Shown piece by piece: positions 1 to 13,700 of a DNA stretch of 64,000 nucleotides. Each line of letters begins with the position of its first letter. Position 1 is the first letter of the stretch. Source of the stretch: Monomorium pharaonis (taxonomy: Eukaryota; Arthropoda; Insecta; Hymenoptera; Formicidae). The DNA is taken from positions 16,132,360 to 16,196,359 of the forward strand of contig NC_050472.1 of the NCBI RefSeq assembly GCF_013373865.1, read 5' to 3'. Both the position numbers and the translations under genes were made by a program. The notes beneath the pieces were generated by a model that had not been told where the DNA came from, did no database searches, and worked only from the letters and a program-made list of their open reading frames with translations.

Positions 1-922
1 AAAACGAATTACAAATACAATTTCCAAAAAGATATAATCGAAATGGTCACAATCCTTTTAATTTTTGAAATAAAAATGAGTTTAAAAAAAGATTCTGGTT
101 TTTGAAAGAATCAATTATGTATGGAATTTTACTAATAATAAAAGAAGGACTTGCTAAAATAAATAACAGAGGATTTACTATTACAAATAAATGGATTATT
201 GTAATAATAAATAATATATAAATTGATTTGATTATAAATAATTGTTGATATATTTTTTTATATAAAAACACATTTATTAAATTAATAAATTATAAATAAA
301 ACGCATATGTATCACATAAGGTTTTAGTACAATAAAGAATGCTTATAAAATGCTTATTTTAAAAAAATACTAAATACTTAAATACTTTTTTTTCCATTGT
401 TGTGTTTATTTTTGCTTGAATTTATATTTTCTTTGCACGACATTTTGTTAATAAATACATAATTCAATTAGGAAATTTTTTAATAAATTTTATTAAGTTG
501 AATATTCGACTTATTTTGTTTATAGCATTCTATAAATTAATATTAATATTAAACTTAATAATATAATTAGTAGTGTCTTTTTGCAGCGACTGCTTATTGC
601 ACCATGAACTATGACAATAACGTAAAAACATGAGTAGATGATAATAAATGCAACGTTCCTATTGGAGAATCCAACAGAAATATTACAAAAGTTGCCGAAT
701 ATCAAATAAGTTCAACCTTAAGAACATCTTCGTCAAGATGATCTCGAATCAAATAAGATTTACTTGAGCACAATCTTCTTCGTGAAGATTGTCTTATTTC
801 ACGACTATGAAATCTATTGTTCTTAAGACGGTCTTGATTGAATAAGATTGACTTGACCAAGATCATCTTAAGTACTGACTTGAGACTCGACTATGAATAC
901 GGGCCTATGAATACCAGCCTAT
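1..922. other. AT-rich upstream intergenic DNA, no gene seen
   Basis: Very AT-rich up to about 700, with only short, compositionally biased open frames that I do not accept as genes. From about 715 to 920 there are repeated pieces such as AAGATCATCTTAAG and GACTATGAATAC. These look like a degraded relative of the short inverted-repeat element that follows. Confidence 0.5.
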
Positions 923-1067
923 GGCCGGTATTCATAGTCGGATCTTATATTTAAGATCATCTTAAGTACTGTCTTAAGATGCCATCAACCAATCACAGAG
1001 CCGTATTAGCATCTTAAGACATTGCTTGAGACGATCTTGAAATAAGATTTGACTATGAATACCGGCC
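923..1067. repeat. 145-bp MITE, GGCCGGTATTCATAGTC family, copy 1
   Basis: Begins GGCCGGTATTCATAGTC and ends with the inverse, GACTATGAATACCGGCC, giving terminal inverted repeats of about 25 bp. The interior is built from AAGATCATCTTAAG-like palindromes. A second copy of exactly 145 bp lies at 5900-6044 in opposite internal orientation. There is no coding capacity, so this is a nonautonomous element. I could not define the target duplication. Confidence 0.7.
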
Positions 1068-1081
1068 CATGAATACCGGCC

Positions 1082-1318
1082 ATGGACTGAGCATTGCGAT
1101 GGGCAAGCGCGCGCCTGCTTTAGAGTGAGAGGTACTACATCTGAGGCCTATTTTGTCTCTCTTGCAAGCTTCTGATTTGTTATTTTGTTCCCCTCCATTC
1201 ACGGAGGAGGACGAAATAACAAATCAGAAGCTTGCAAGAGAGACAAACCTAGGCCTCAGATGTAGTACCTCTCACTCTAAAGCAGGCGCGCGCTAACCTA
1301 TCGCAATGCTCAGTCCAT
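1082..1318. repeat. Long hairpin with ~105-bp arms
   Basis: The left arm starts ATGGACTGAGCATTGCGA at 1082 and the right arm ends with its exact complement at 1318. The arms stay almost fully complementary to a loop near 1193-1207. A transcript would fold into a long, near-perfect stem. It lies about 250 bp before the WDR81-like start codon. It could be a MITE, a small-RNA source or part of the neighbouring repeat. Confidence 0.75.
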
Positions 1319-1573
1319 TCTATATGTCGATGGTGTTGGCCCTTATGTATTTTGTATCACGTATTAGGGCGGCCCTAACCTATAAACGCAGAGTGTCAAT
1401 GTAGCCAAATTACGCGGAGTAGGATAAAGGCACACTAAACACCATACAAAAAAAAACTTATAAATTATGAACTTTATTTGTTATTTTATATGTATACGAT
1501 GAAATAAAAATGGAATAGAATGAAACAGAAGTTTTTCTTTAGAAATGCAGTGACTGTGTGAATAATACAAAAA
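1319..1573 (+). promoter_or_regulatory. Probable promoter/5' UTR of the WDR81-like gene
   Basis: This 255-bp interval lies between the hairpin and the start codon. It has no open frame and no sequence I can call a TATA box with confidence. Promoter and 5' UTR are inferred from position only, and further noncoding exons upstream cannot be excluded. Confidence 0.35.
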
Positions 1574-1789
1574 ATGGATATAATAAAGGAACATTTATTG
1601 GTACCTACGAAGTATATGACATTGACAGATGAAAGAATTTGTTTGACAGTTCACAAAAACTGGCTTTCTCGATTTTCAACAGTTGGTTCAGTTACTTTTA
1701 TCAGTCACGATCGTTTATCCAACGATGAAATTGCAGCACAGCCCACTGTTGATGAATTGGGCAGCGATTGGATGAAAATTTTTGCTAAA
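1574..1789 (+). CDS. WDR81: WDR81-like exon 1 (residues 1-72)
   Basis: The exon starts at ATG in the context AAAAATGG and ends at GCTAAA before the donor GTATTT. It encodes a hydrophilic N-terminus with RICLTVHKNWL and ELGSDWMKIFAK, resembling the conserved start of WDR81. Intron 1 is only 72 bp, unlike all later introns. Reading through gives a 95-codon frame that stops at 1861, so splicing is needed. Confidence 0.85.
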
Positions 1790-4700
1790 GTATTTTTAAC
1801 ATGTACTTATTTATATGTTCAAAGTATGAAATATGAGATAAAATTGTGTTATTATCTTTAGGTCTATGTAAAGCAACACAAAAATGCAATTCCTTTGCCC
1901 AGAGATAGGCCCACTAACAGCATGAAGAGTCAAGCGGAGTTGATGTTTTCACAATTGCTACATTATGTAGCGGAAACTAATTATCGAAATCTATGGAAAG
2001 AAAATTATAAGAAGTATTACAGTATGTACTTGTTATAACATTTTGAATTCCTACATTTTTAGTTTTTCACACATATACATGATTGGTAGATATCAGTACT
2101 ATTATTTTAGAGATAAAGTAGTTGGCTCATTTGTCATATATTGAATGTGATCTGTTATTTTTTATATAAGAAGTAATTTAACACAGCCAGTTCTAATTTG
2201 TTTTAAGATATGAAATGTATAAAACCAATACTAAATTTCCTTTTATAGATTTATGCATTAGAAGATTTTGTATTTTAATACATACTATATGAGAAGAGAC
2301 TTTATCCTAAATGATTTTTTTTATTGCATTAAATTATATCATTTCTGTTAAAAAACGCCAAGTATACGTATGCAAAGAATGCCTTCAAAAATGTATTCTT
2401 GTACAAAACAACTTACAAGGCAAACATCTGTTAACTCTACTTTTGAATGAGCTATAATGCATTTGAAAAGGGAGGTGCAAAAACAAAAATCGTATTTTTT
2501 GCTTTTGGGTAAATAGATCTTACTGTCTGAGAAAATTGCATCTAAATATGTTCATTTTCAGCCAATAAGGTAAGTACAATGGAAAGCCACTTTTCAGTAT
2601 GAAGCATGGTGGCTGTGAGTGATAAGTGCACGTCTACTGTTTTGCTATCTGTGCAAGCTGGTTTTGAGACCAGTTGTAACAAATTTTTTTCAGTCTATAT
2701 CCCAATTAAATTTATTTTTTTATTCTTTAATATAAAAAATTATTTGCTGTTTTAATAAATTTCTATAATTTTGTGAAATATAATAAAAAATAATATATTT
2801 TTATTTATTATAAAATTCTGAAATTTTTGTACAATATTGTGGGTGAAAATTTACATAAAAATATTTGAAGCATAAATGTTTCTCGCACCATAAACATTAT
2901 AAATGCATGTTGCAAATAAATTAAAAATTTATTAATACCGCAGAAAATTTTATTTTAAAGAATAAAGAAATAAATTTAATTTGGATACAAACTAAAAAAT
3001 TTGTCACAACTGGTCTCGAACCCAGCTTGCACGGATAGCAACAAAACAGTAGGCACGCACTTAGTACCCGTGGTTACCACACTTCATGCTGAGAAGTGGC
3101 TTTCCATTGTATTTATCTTACTGATTGAAAGTACACATATTTAAATGCAATTTTCTCAGAAACTAAGACCCACTCACCCAAAAGCTAAAACAGTTTTTGG
3201 TTTTCATATTAGCAGCACCAAGTTTTGTAGTAAATTATTTATTTATAATATTTGTAATCAATCCCAATATCAATTTTTAGTCTAATATAGGCTTAATGAA
3301 AAACAAATTATGCATGCCAGCCAAAGAATAATAATTAAAAAGTAGATATTTTATTTCATATAAACATCCATTTTTATAGTTGGCGCATTTTCTTCATATC
3401 ATTACTTTTGTAGAGAAAAAACTTAATACTCTCATTTTGTAGTGTTAAATCTAAGTTGTTTTGTACAAGAATACAAGGACGTTTTTTTGCGTGCGTGTAT
3501 TTGGCACTTTTTAGTATCATTTTTTCGCTAACACTTTTATTATACAAATCGGATCCAAAACTATCCATTAAACCTATTTAGAAATAAATTGATTCAGTCG
3601 TTATTGAGAATCTGATAATCTGCGGATCTCGCAAACGGCGCTCGCGTAATAGAGCGCCAGCGGTGATGCCTCGCTGTCCGTATACTTGGCACGAGGCCCT
3701 ACTGCGCCTCTTGATCGGGTTTAATTTTTTGGGATATAATATTAAAAATCAGAGTCGTCCGTAAAACTATATCTGTGACATTTTTATAAAAACTTATTTA
3801 GTTTTGTTGGCTCTCTATATTATCTTTATTATATAAATTAAAGCATTAATTGGAACCTCGTAGATAAAACGTTATAAAAAATCAAGACATTGTTTTAAAT
3901 GACTGCACCTAAAAATTGGTATTTGTAAATATAATGAAATATATGAAAATATGAATATTGCGTTATTTGAATCTCGATATCTACGTAATACAATATTACA
4001 CGTCCAAATATTTATTAGAGCATGTCATAAATACGAATGCAAGAAGTTACCCAGATAGCCAAGCGAGATTGAACATATCGGGCAAATTAATGCACTGCAT
4101 GTATGTTGTATACTTGCCCACAATTTGCTGTCATTGTAATTTAACGTGGAACAAAGTTAGCATCAGGAGGGCAAATAACCTTCATGTGTTTATGAAATTG
4201 TAAGTGCATGCATTGATCAATAATAAACGTATCACAGCAAATGTGCATGCATGTTGATAACTTGCCGTCAGTTTGTTGAATTCTAACGCAGAATTTCACA
4301 TAATATCAGAACAACAGACAGTTTGAGGAAACACCTTGGCTTTAGTTTGATGAAATTAATAGGGAATAAGTGACAGCAAAATGACAACACGTTGCCTTCA
4401 TTTGGCTATCTGGGTATTTTAGAAAATTTAACAGTGCATTGTTATATATGCTGTTTAAATTTTTTGATGTAATGACAAAATCTGACCCTAATTAAACTAA
4501 TATTATTAAATTTTATCAATATTTATGTGTATTTTATGAGTATATCGTTCTCATTATATAAAGAGATCATCACCTGTTCGCGAAATAGTTAAAAATTTAA
4601 ATATAAAGTTTTTAAAATTTATAATTAGAAATTGTATTTTTTATACAAAGTTTTTAGCTAATCTACAAACAGGTCATGGACGCTTTGGTTTATATAATGA

Positions 4701-7700
4701 GCATGAGAAATGTGCTTGTGAGCCACTTAAAACTTATTAAAACTTAATGATAGTATTAGTTATTAATTGATTCTGATTTTTGTCATGTCAAAGAATGTTG
4801 GATTTGCACATTGTATGTGATTATTCAGATTTCGAAATTAGTTTTTTGCTGTATTTATGATGTATTTTGACACAGTACACAGATATTAAAATGATGCAAC
4901 ATTTCTATATTCAATATTTTATTATATTTGTGAATTTTAATTTCTAAACGCAGATGAATATTTAAAACATTGTTTCGTTTAATCATATAAATTTATCTTA
5001 CGAGATAATAATAGATCAGGGAGTGTTCTTCAAACAAGGCTTTACCTCTGGCATTCAGATCGGGTCCATTGTGCCTCTATCTATGAGATATTAATTAATA
5101 TTTTAATTTACATAATAAAAACGATATGCTTCCAAAATGTATAAATTTTAATAAAAATCCTATTAAAGACATAGTTTAACAGCCAATCCTGAGTTTTTAT
5201 ATTAAATCGAGATTTTTTATAGTTCCATTGTATTACTACACATGAAAAACCTATCTTCAGTTTAATATTTAATATGATCTATACAAACCATAGATAATTA
5301 CAAAATGTAATGTATATGATTATCACAAAGTTATATATTGCGTTTTTTACTATGCATAATATCACGCATAATCAATTTTTAAAACATTTTTTTGATGGTA
5401 TCAACAAATATTTAAAAAAACCGAAATCATGATATATCTATTCTAAAATGCTAAAACGAGATTAAATAAAAAAATTGTAAAATATTTTTTTATTTAAAAT
5501 ATTAACGTAAGCAACATATTTTTTAAATTTGCAAGATAAAATTTCTGAACAAAGTTTCAAAATGTTTAAAATATAAATAAAAAAGTTTTAGTTAATTAAA
5601 TTTATAAATATAGCCAAATTTATATTTTTATTCTTGATACAATTTTATTAAACTTACAATTGTTTTTTAAAAATGTATATAATTACAAGGATTATTCGGA
5701 TTAGGATATAGGATTATTCGGATTAGGATATAGGATTATTAATTATTCTACAAAATATAAATTCGTTAAATTTTGATAATTTTTTTTATTTTTAATAAAA
5801 GTTGATATTCCATTATATCATCGTTCAGATTACGTCTACAAGGTGATAAAACAGTATTACCAATAATAAACATTCTCTCAACAGCTGTGCTGTTTGGTAG
5901 GGTGGTATTCATAGTTGAATCTTATTTAAAGATCGTCTCAAACAATGTCTTAAGATGCTAATATGGCTCTATGATTGGCTGATGGCATCTTAAGACAGTA
6001 AAATAATCTTAAGATGATCTTAAATCCGACTATGAATATCGGTCGTAAAGTCGTATTTAATAGTTTTTTTAGTTTCGGGTATTCTTGCAATAAACTTAAA
6101 GGCCGATATTTATAAAGTTTGTTTGTTTATAAGAGCTATGGCTCTGTAATTGGGCACGTTCAGTAGACTGAGCGGATCAGTGAGCGCTCAGTGATTCTCT
6201 AATATGATTGGTTCTTGCCTTTAGTTCTTTGTTGCATTTAATAGCAGAAACCAATCATAGTAAAGAATTATTGAGCGCTCATTGATCTGCTCCGTCTGCT
6301 GAACGCGTCCATTGATTTATAATATCTTAAAACTGTTTTTATAAGATAATTTTAACTATGAATATTGGTTAAATAAAGATTGAAAATGTAAAAATTATGA
6401 TGTATCATAAATAGAAAATTCAAACTATAAAAAGTAACTATTAAATTCGTTACCGATACTAAAAAAATGTAACTACGTTACCGTTACAGTTACAGAAAAA
6501 AAGTCACGCCGTTACCAGCCCGTTACTAAAGAAAGTAACTATAACGGTACCGGTGTTACAAGTAACGTGTTACTTTCTAACCTTGTATGTATATATATAT
6601 ATATATTTTATATATATATATATATATGTATGAAAATATATATCCCATTTTCATCAGGTCGGATACTTTGTTTTAACCTAACGCAGCTTAAAATTTTCTT
6701 TGCCATCTCTACTTTATTTCTCTAAAATTTCAAGTTGTGATCTCAATGGGTTCAAAAATGGCGCTTTGATCTTTTTCGAGATTTGGAGCATGAGCTCTAT
6801 TCTCCATGTATCTAGGTGATGTCAAGGAACTAATCTAACGAGTTTGAGGGTTAAGAATTCGAGACGTAAGGGTTTGAGGTTTAAAGGTTACTTAAAATAT
6901 TCTTTATAATTTAAAATTATAATACCTAAACAAATTTTGTTTAAAGTGCCGTTGTTTGTGCTTCGCTGCGCGCTTCTTCTTCTTCCCTCCCGCCGCCTGT
7001 AACCAATACTTGATCATAGAGATTTAAGAATAGAGTGCGTGAATTGTATACTAGCATATAAGTAACTGTGATAGAAAGATAGAAAGAGAGTTAGAGTAAA
7101 GGCCCTCTCTGTCTTTGCCTAATGACGCATGTGCAGTCAATAAATAAGCTGTGAGTGCGCTTATTTCATAACATTATAGTACTGCGCTTTCGCGATTGAA
7201 TAAGGATGGAAGGATCCTTTATTCAGCGCACTTTTTCTATTCCTCTATCGTTTTTCCGATTCTCTTACGCACTCTATTCTTATATCTCTATGTATTTGAC
7301 ACCGTGCTATAGCTCAAGCGACTCGGCGTTTTCTCTCGGTGCGTTCTTATTCGTACAATTTGAATAATTAATATCTCGTCTATTATTGAAGATATCCCAA
7401 AACTATGGTGGACTTTCACCTCGATCCCGCTTATCTTCTTATTGTTTGTGCGTGCGTAGGGTAAACGCGATCGCACGGAGAGAATGCCGGGATCCGTCCC
7501 GATAGAGACGCGAAGCGAGTGATAAGGAATGCGGTAGGTTCACGGTGGGTGATTGGAAGAAAAAGGAGGCGTTGGTGTCATTCACACTTTAATTATTTGT
7601 TGAAAAACGGACGTTCGGAGCGAAGGGTGAACCGTATCTTTTACAATTTTACGGAAATCTTGACACGTACCGATATTACGCTGCCTGTAATCGACGCGGA

Positions 7701-10700
7701 AATCTTGAAGAGCCTCTAGATCGAAGCTCTCACGAATCCGGAAATCTTGCGCGCGATCCGACGGAGATCTTGTGCACGAGGCAGAGGACGTTCGCGGGAA
7801 AGATACGGTCACCCGCGCACTGACGTGATGCACTCACACATTCACACGAATATTCGAAATTAAGAAAGATTTAACATAAGTTGCCGAATTAGGGATGGAA
7901 GAAATGAATCCTCGCAGCTAGGATCGGCGGATAACGCGAGAGATCTGCGGGATGATCTAATGTCGGTGCCGGGCTGCGAGAGACTGACGAATTTTTTGTC
8001 TTAAGACAATTACGATCGCGGAGACGAAAAAAGGGGCGGTAAGGGAACGGATCTCGAGACTTATTTGGGCATTGATTTTGACGTGCCCTTTTTTGGGCAT
8101 GTTTATTTGCATAGTTACCACGATGCGAGAAAACGAAAGACGCGCGCGTGATGAGCTAGTGACAGCGCCGTGCGACTGGGTGCATCGAAGGAATGAACTA
8201 CAAGGAGCGCGATGGCTGTCAGCAGCTCTCACTACTCGCGGATAAAACAGAGCAAAAAGAAAAATTGCCAAAATTCTACCGAAACTGTTCCAGTCCCAAA
8301 CACCTATGAATAAATGCACATTACAGACGCGTCGTTTAACAGCCAAAAATTTTCCGTGTATGTTTAAATGTTTACGAAGTTTACGAGTTAAGACTTTGTT
8401 GCGACTTAAGGTATTATTGCATTAATTGTCTAGAACGAAGGAAACGCATAAGTTTTTGTAGTTGGTTGTGCTTCTATTCTTAATTTTCTTTTAAATACAT
8501 CGAAGAATTCACATTAACATCGTTGTTTTTTAGAACATAAAGAATGATTATGTTCACACTAACTCATGAATTTGTTGCGTTTTCCTGAATTTCTGCAATT
8601 TGTATCTTTAGAATTTTGTACTTGAAAAGGACGTAAAACTAAGGTCAAAACGTTATGCTATTTAAATTAACGAATAAAAAACTGACCAGATTGTTGACTA
8701 ATAAAGGAGTTTTTACTTATTTTTATTCCTTGACTAGTGACTACAAGGAACTTTAATAAAATTTTGACCGAATATTTAAGCAATCTTCAAAGTGACGTAA
8801 CTTTGTGAATATTATCTAAATTACGTGAACTTTTTTTTAAATTAAAAGGCAAAGACATTACTTTAAGAATCTTTAAGCTAAAGTTTGACTTCATTAAGTA
8901 TGATCTTTTTATATTGCATGAAAGCCAAACGTTTTTTCTTATTGAAAAAGGTAAAAGTTTGTTATCATTTTTAACAAGTTTCTCGTTAAAATCTTGCTAA
9001 TATAAATCTAGATTTTTAAAGGTTATTTTTTTCTAAGGATTTTTAAAAAAAAGCATGTTGATACGATGTTTTTTGTTGATTATACGCGAGTTTGAAATTT
9101 GCACTGCATTTTAGGGTATTTTAGCGAATACAATATTTGTTGGATACCATGAAACGATATCAATATGATATTGCATTTTGATTTTATTTGTATAACTCAA
9201 TCCGTCGTCATAAGAATAATCCAATGTGCAACACTCCAATGGAAGTTGACGGTCGGATTTTGCACTTTATGTGGCTCATTCATTGGTGGAAATTTGTACT
9301 TACTGATCTGAATATAGCAGATAGCTGACGCATCACTGGCTGCGTTCAGCAGAAAAAGCAGCTTTGCAACAGTTGTAAAATTCTTCAACACGATTGATTC
9401 TTGCTCTTAGTTCCTGTTAGATCTAAACGTATAAACCAGTTAGTTTTGTGTTTCCGTACGCATGTTATATCGTGAAGGGAAGTACGGCTGTGCCGGATTT
9501 GGAGATTGATATAATGTACTGTGCGTTGTACAATCGTATATTACACAAAAATTTTATTTTTTTTTTAAGGAAAATAAATATTCTGATAAGTCAGTACTTT
9601 GTGTCATGTGTTAATTTTAGTTATTATTTTTAAAAGAAAAAGAAGAACTTTACTTGAAATTGAATTAGAAGAAGAATAGATTGGGCTAGGATTGATTCAT
9701 TGATGTTTATATTAGCTTTCTCAGCTATTTAAAATACATTAAGTAACTTAAAACTAACTTAATACTAATTGCATCTAATATCTGTCCTTTAAGTTTTCTT
9801 TTAAAAGTGCTCTAGTCTCTCACTACGCTTAATTTCAATCGGTAAATTATTATACATTTTTATTTTTTTATAAAATATACTTTTTTTGTGCGTTTCTTGT
9901 TTGCCGAAATTGAATCACAATATTTCCCGCTTGACGCATCTGCTTTCCATTTACTTTTTGTACCCTATTCTCAAAATAATCAGGTAATAGTCCTTTTATC
10001 ACTTTAAAAACAAATATATATGTATTATAATATAATCGCCTTATTGACATAAAATGCAACGCCTGCAGCGCACATTCTACTTTAGTCTCTCGCTTACATT
10101 GTAATATGACCCGTATTTTGTGCTTCTTGTAGTTTGCTAAGTTGTGTCTCTCTCATTCCAATTAATAACGTCGCACAATATTCGAAATAAAACGCAATGA
10201 TCGATTTATATACAGTACATCTGTATATAAGTCGATAAACTACTATCTATCAAAAAACTTGTTTTTTTGCCTATTTTTTTAAACACATTGTTACGCGCAC
10301 CGCTCGGTATACTGCTCGACCGCGATTGACGATATCGATCGGCAGCGGCTGTCTGCTGTCAAGAGCCGGGCAACGAAAATAAACAAGGAGTTGAAAGTGG
10401 ACTGCGTGCCGATCAAGACGTGTCACGTTGTACTTCTGTATTCTTCTGCGAATAAAGGCGTTGTGGCTTTTAAGTGTAAAGAGTGTTTTTCTTTTTCCCC
10501 GTGAACGCACGCAACAATACATTCATATTATTTTTAGAATCTTAGCTTACTGTCAATCATTACACCTAATACTACACCTAATTATTTTTGCAACTTGCTA
10601 TATTAATGTCCCATCTCTACTATACCCCAATCTACACTTTATTAAAATGTTTGTTCATAACTCTTTTCTTACACTTCTCACCATAAACTTTGTCTTACTT

Positions 10701-13700
10701 GCGTTTAACTTTAATCCATTAACATTTAACCATTCCTCAACTACGTTAAACATCATATTTATTTTCTTTTCGAATTCTTTGCAATTTGCTCCCGCAATGT
10801 ATAATATGGTATCGTCAGCGAACATTTTTATATTACATTCTTCTGGGCAACTATTAACTATGTCTTTTATGTATATAATAAACAGTAGTGGTCCTAATAC
10901 CGAGCTGTGGGACCCCACGTCCAGTCTTAATTAGATTGGACATTGCGTTACTACAACGTATCTGTTCTATTGCTTAAAAATATGATTGAAATAAATTAAA
11001 AAGTTTTTCTAATTTTATATTGATATAATTTTTTAAGTAATCTTTCTCTATTTACCATCTCAAATATTTGCTTTAGATCCATAAATATTACTCTTATTAT
11101 TTCGCCCTCATTGATTATTAATTTCTATTCGTTTATGATCATCTGAATCGCGGTTTCGCACGAATGTTGTTTTTTAAATCCTGATTGATGCTGATATAAT
11201 ATTTTTTTCTATTAAGTGTACAAATAAATAATTCAAATTATTTTAGGCAGTTACGAAATCAGTTTTAAAATCAATTGATTTTCCCGCTTTTTTGCGGTTA
11301 TATAGTGTTGACTTATAGCTATTCAAAATAACATATAGTTTAGCGAAAGGCCCAACATAACCTTCCAAAGTATTTAGTACAGTAGAGTCGAAAATGGCAA
11401 CAGATAAGGTGCATATCCGACACTGCATTCTTTATGAATTCCAACAAGGGAAAAATGCTGTAAGAGCGTGCGAATTGATTTGTTCCTTTCTCGGCGAAGG
11501 TGTTGTATCGTACGATGTGTGCGCATTTTGGTTTAAGCGTTTAAAAGCGGTAATTTTAGTCTAATCGATAAACAACGCCCTGGAGGCCTTCGGAAGTACG
11601 GCAATGATTTGGAACAACTGTTTTCTGAGAATGTGGCACAAACGCAAAAAGAAACTTGCAGAACAGTTGGGAGTAACGCAGCAAATGATTTCTAAATTCG
11701 CCTGTATGAGATGGAAAAGATCCAGAAAGAAGGAAAATTCCACATGAACTCACTGCAACCAACAAAAATCGAGTGGCAGCGTGTCTTTCTCTTTTTAAAA
11801 AGCAGCGTCGAAAGTTTTTCTTGTGGAAAATCGTTACGGGCAATGAGAAATGACAATCCAAAACGTAGAAAGTCATGGGTAAATTTCGGCGAAACATCAA
11901 TATCAGTCGCAAAACCCAATCGCTTCGGAAAGAAGGTTGTTCTCTGCATTTGGTGAGATATCAAGGGCGTGCTTTATTATGAGTTGTTGGAACCGGATGA
12001 AACAGTTACTGCGGACTGCTACTAACGTCAATTAATCTGCTTGAGTCAAGCATTGGAACGAAAACGCCCGTATGCTGGCAAAGGAAAACGTCCAGTGAAA
12101 TTGTTGCACAAATTTATCTGCTATATTGCACCTATTAATATTATCTATTATTTCGAAATCTATATTTTCCATAGCTTTTCGTTCCATTAGTTCGCCTTTA
12201 ATTCCCTCTTTTAACGTTTTCTACATTATTATCAGATTATTCTTGTCCGATCTATCATATTTTTATTATATTATTTTTTTTTAGTTTTAATAAGCTTCAT
12301 TACTGCATTTCTTTCAGCTTTATATTTTAACCAATTTTGCTCTGCAGCTGTAAACACAGCTCTACAATGTGCATCATTTCTTTCCGATGTTGCTACTCTT
12401 ATATTATTTGAAAACCACTTTTTTCATACTATATACTTTTAATTTTAAATGTTTTCTTAGGAGCTACAAATTCAATGTATCTATTATGTTAACAATTATT
12501 TTTTCTGCCCTTGCATTTACAGATATACGTTAACTTTGCATTACCTTCACTTCTAATAATTCAAGGAATTTATTTAAATTAAATTTACTATAATCTCTAC
12601 CCTTAAATATTCTATATTTATCCATTGATTTAATTCATCCCAATTTAATTTTTAGCCATGAATGATTCGTTATCTGAGGTTTATTACTTAAAGTATGTAA
12701 TAAACCTAAGATAACGAATCATTTATGGTTAAAAATTAAATTGGGATGAATTAAATCAATGGATAAATATAGGATATTTAAGGGTAGAGATTATAGTAAA
12801 TTTAATTTAAATAAATTTTTTGAACTTTTATTAGCATTGTTAGCAAAAACTAAATTTATAATTGTTCAGCTATTATTTGTAATTCTTGTCGGCTTATCAA
12901 CAAACTGTTTTATACCTAAACTTAACATTGTTTTTAATTTCCTTGCATAAAACGAATCCCGCATAAAATCTATATTAAAATCGTCTACCATTATAAATTC
13001 TCCTTTCACTACAAATAATCCTACTATGTCTTTTAAAAATCTTATAAAAACCCCATCCGACGTACTCGGTGAGTGTTATATTACTATTACTTCTTCTTTA
13101 TACATATTATTCCGTATTTTTATCGCTATACATCAGCAATTATGTATTATTTTCCGTATTAAAAATATTTTATATTTTATATTACTTTTTACGTACAAAA
13201 TAATTCCCCATATTCCGGTTTTTTGGATCATATCGAATTGCACTGTAACATTTATCTCACTATCTTTTATGTCCGGTATCAATCTGGATTCTGATAATGC
13301 CAAGATTGCAGGATTTATCTTCACTAAAATCTGATGTATTTTTTCCTTATGTGTCAATACTTTGTCGATTTTAAGCGTTTGTATACATGATTGTTTTTAT
13401 CTTTGTTTCTAGTTGCTTTCCATGCCGGCTCTCTCCCGGGGGGAGAGGGAGAGGGAGAGAGAGGAAGAGGGGGGATAAATCTTTTATTGACAATCTAAGG
13501 TAAATTCTCTAAGATTGTGCCTTGATAGAGTGTATAGAACAGTGTACAGTGTGTAGAACGCAGGAAACAAGAGTAAAGTAATTACATAACGAAATGTGCA
13601 AGCAAAACCCGGAGAAGAAAACAAGATAATTTAAAAGCCCATGCATGCGGCGTGTACGTATAGAATAAAGATTTAGCGCAGTTTATCGATAAAGAACAGA

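Larger units (their letters stand above)
9760..13380 (-). pseudogene. Decayed non-LTR retrotransposon (LINE)
   Basis: Minus-strand fragments appear in the order expected for an APE-type LINE. Near 13357-13133 an endonuclease-like piece has ILALSESRLIPDIKDSEIN. Near 12420-12120 there is linker-like sequence. RT motifs follow at about 11260-10655 (QSGFKKQHSCETAIQ, IIRVIFMDLK, SVLGPLLFIIYIKDI, MFADDT). A C-terminal tail with RRLYYNTYIFVFKVIKGLLP and YNNLPIEIKRS lies near 10060-9760. Frames are broken by stops and shifts. A solo LTR (10289-10516) and a mariner remnant (11240-12112) sit inside it, and an inverted duplication rearranges 12563-12822. It is probably Jockey- or CR1-like; the exact clade is not certain. 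Confidence 0.75.

Noticed and set aside
6667..6690. Telomeric TTAGG/CCTAA repeat
   Set aside because: Only isolated AACCTAA-like words occur, no array.
10428..10934. 168-codon + frame
   Set aside because: It runs through a solo-LTR-like piece and the antisense of the LINE RT motif; the minus strand carries the recognisable RT.
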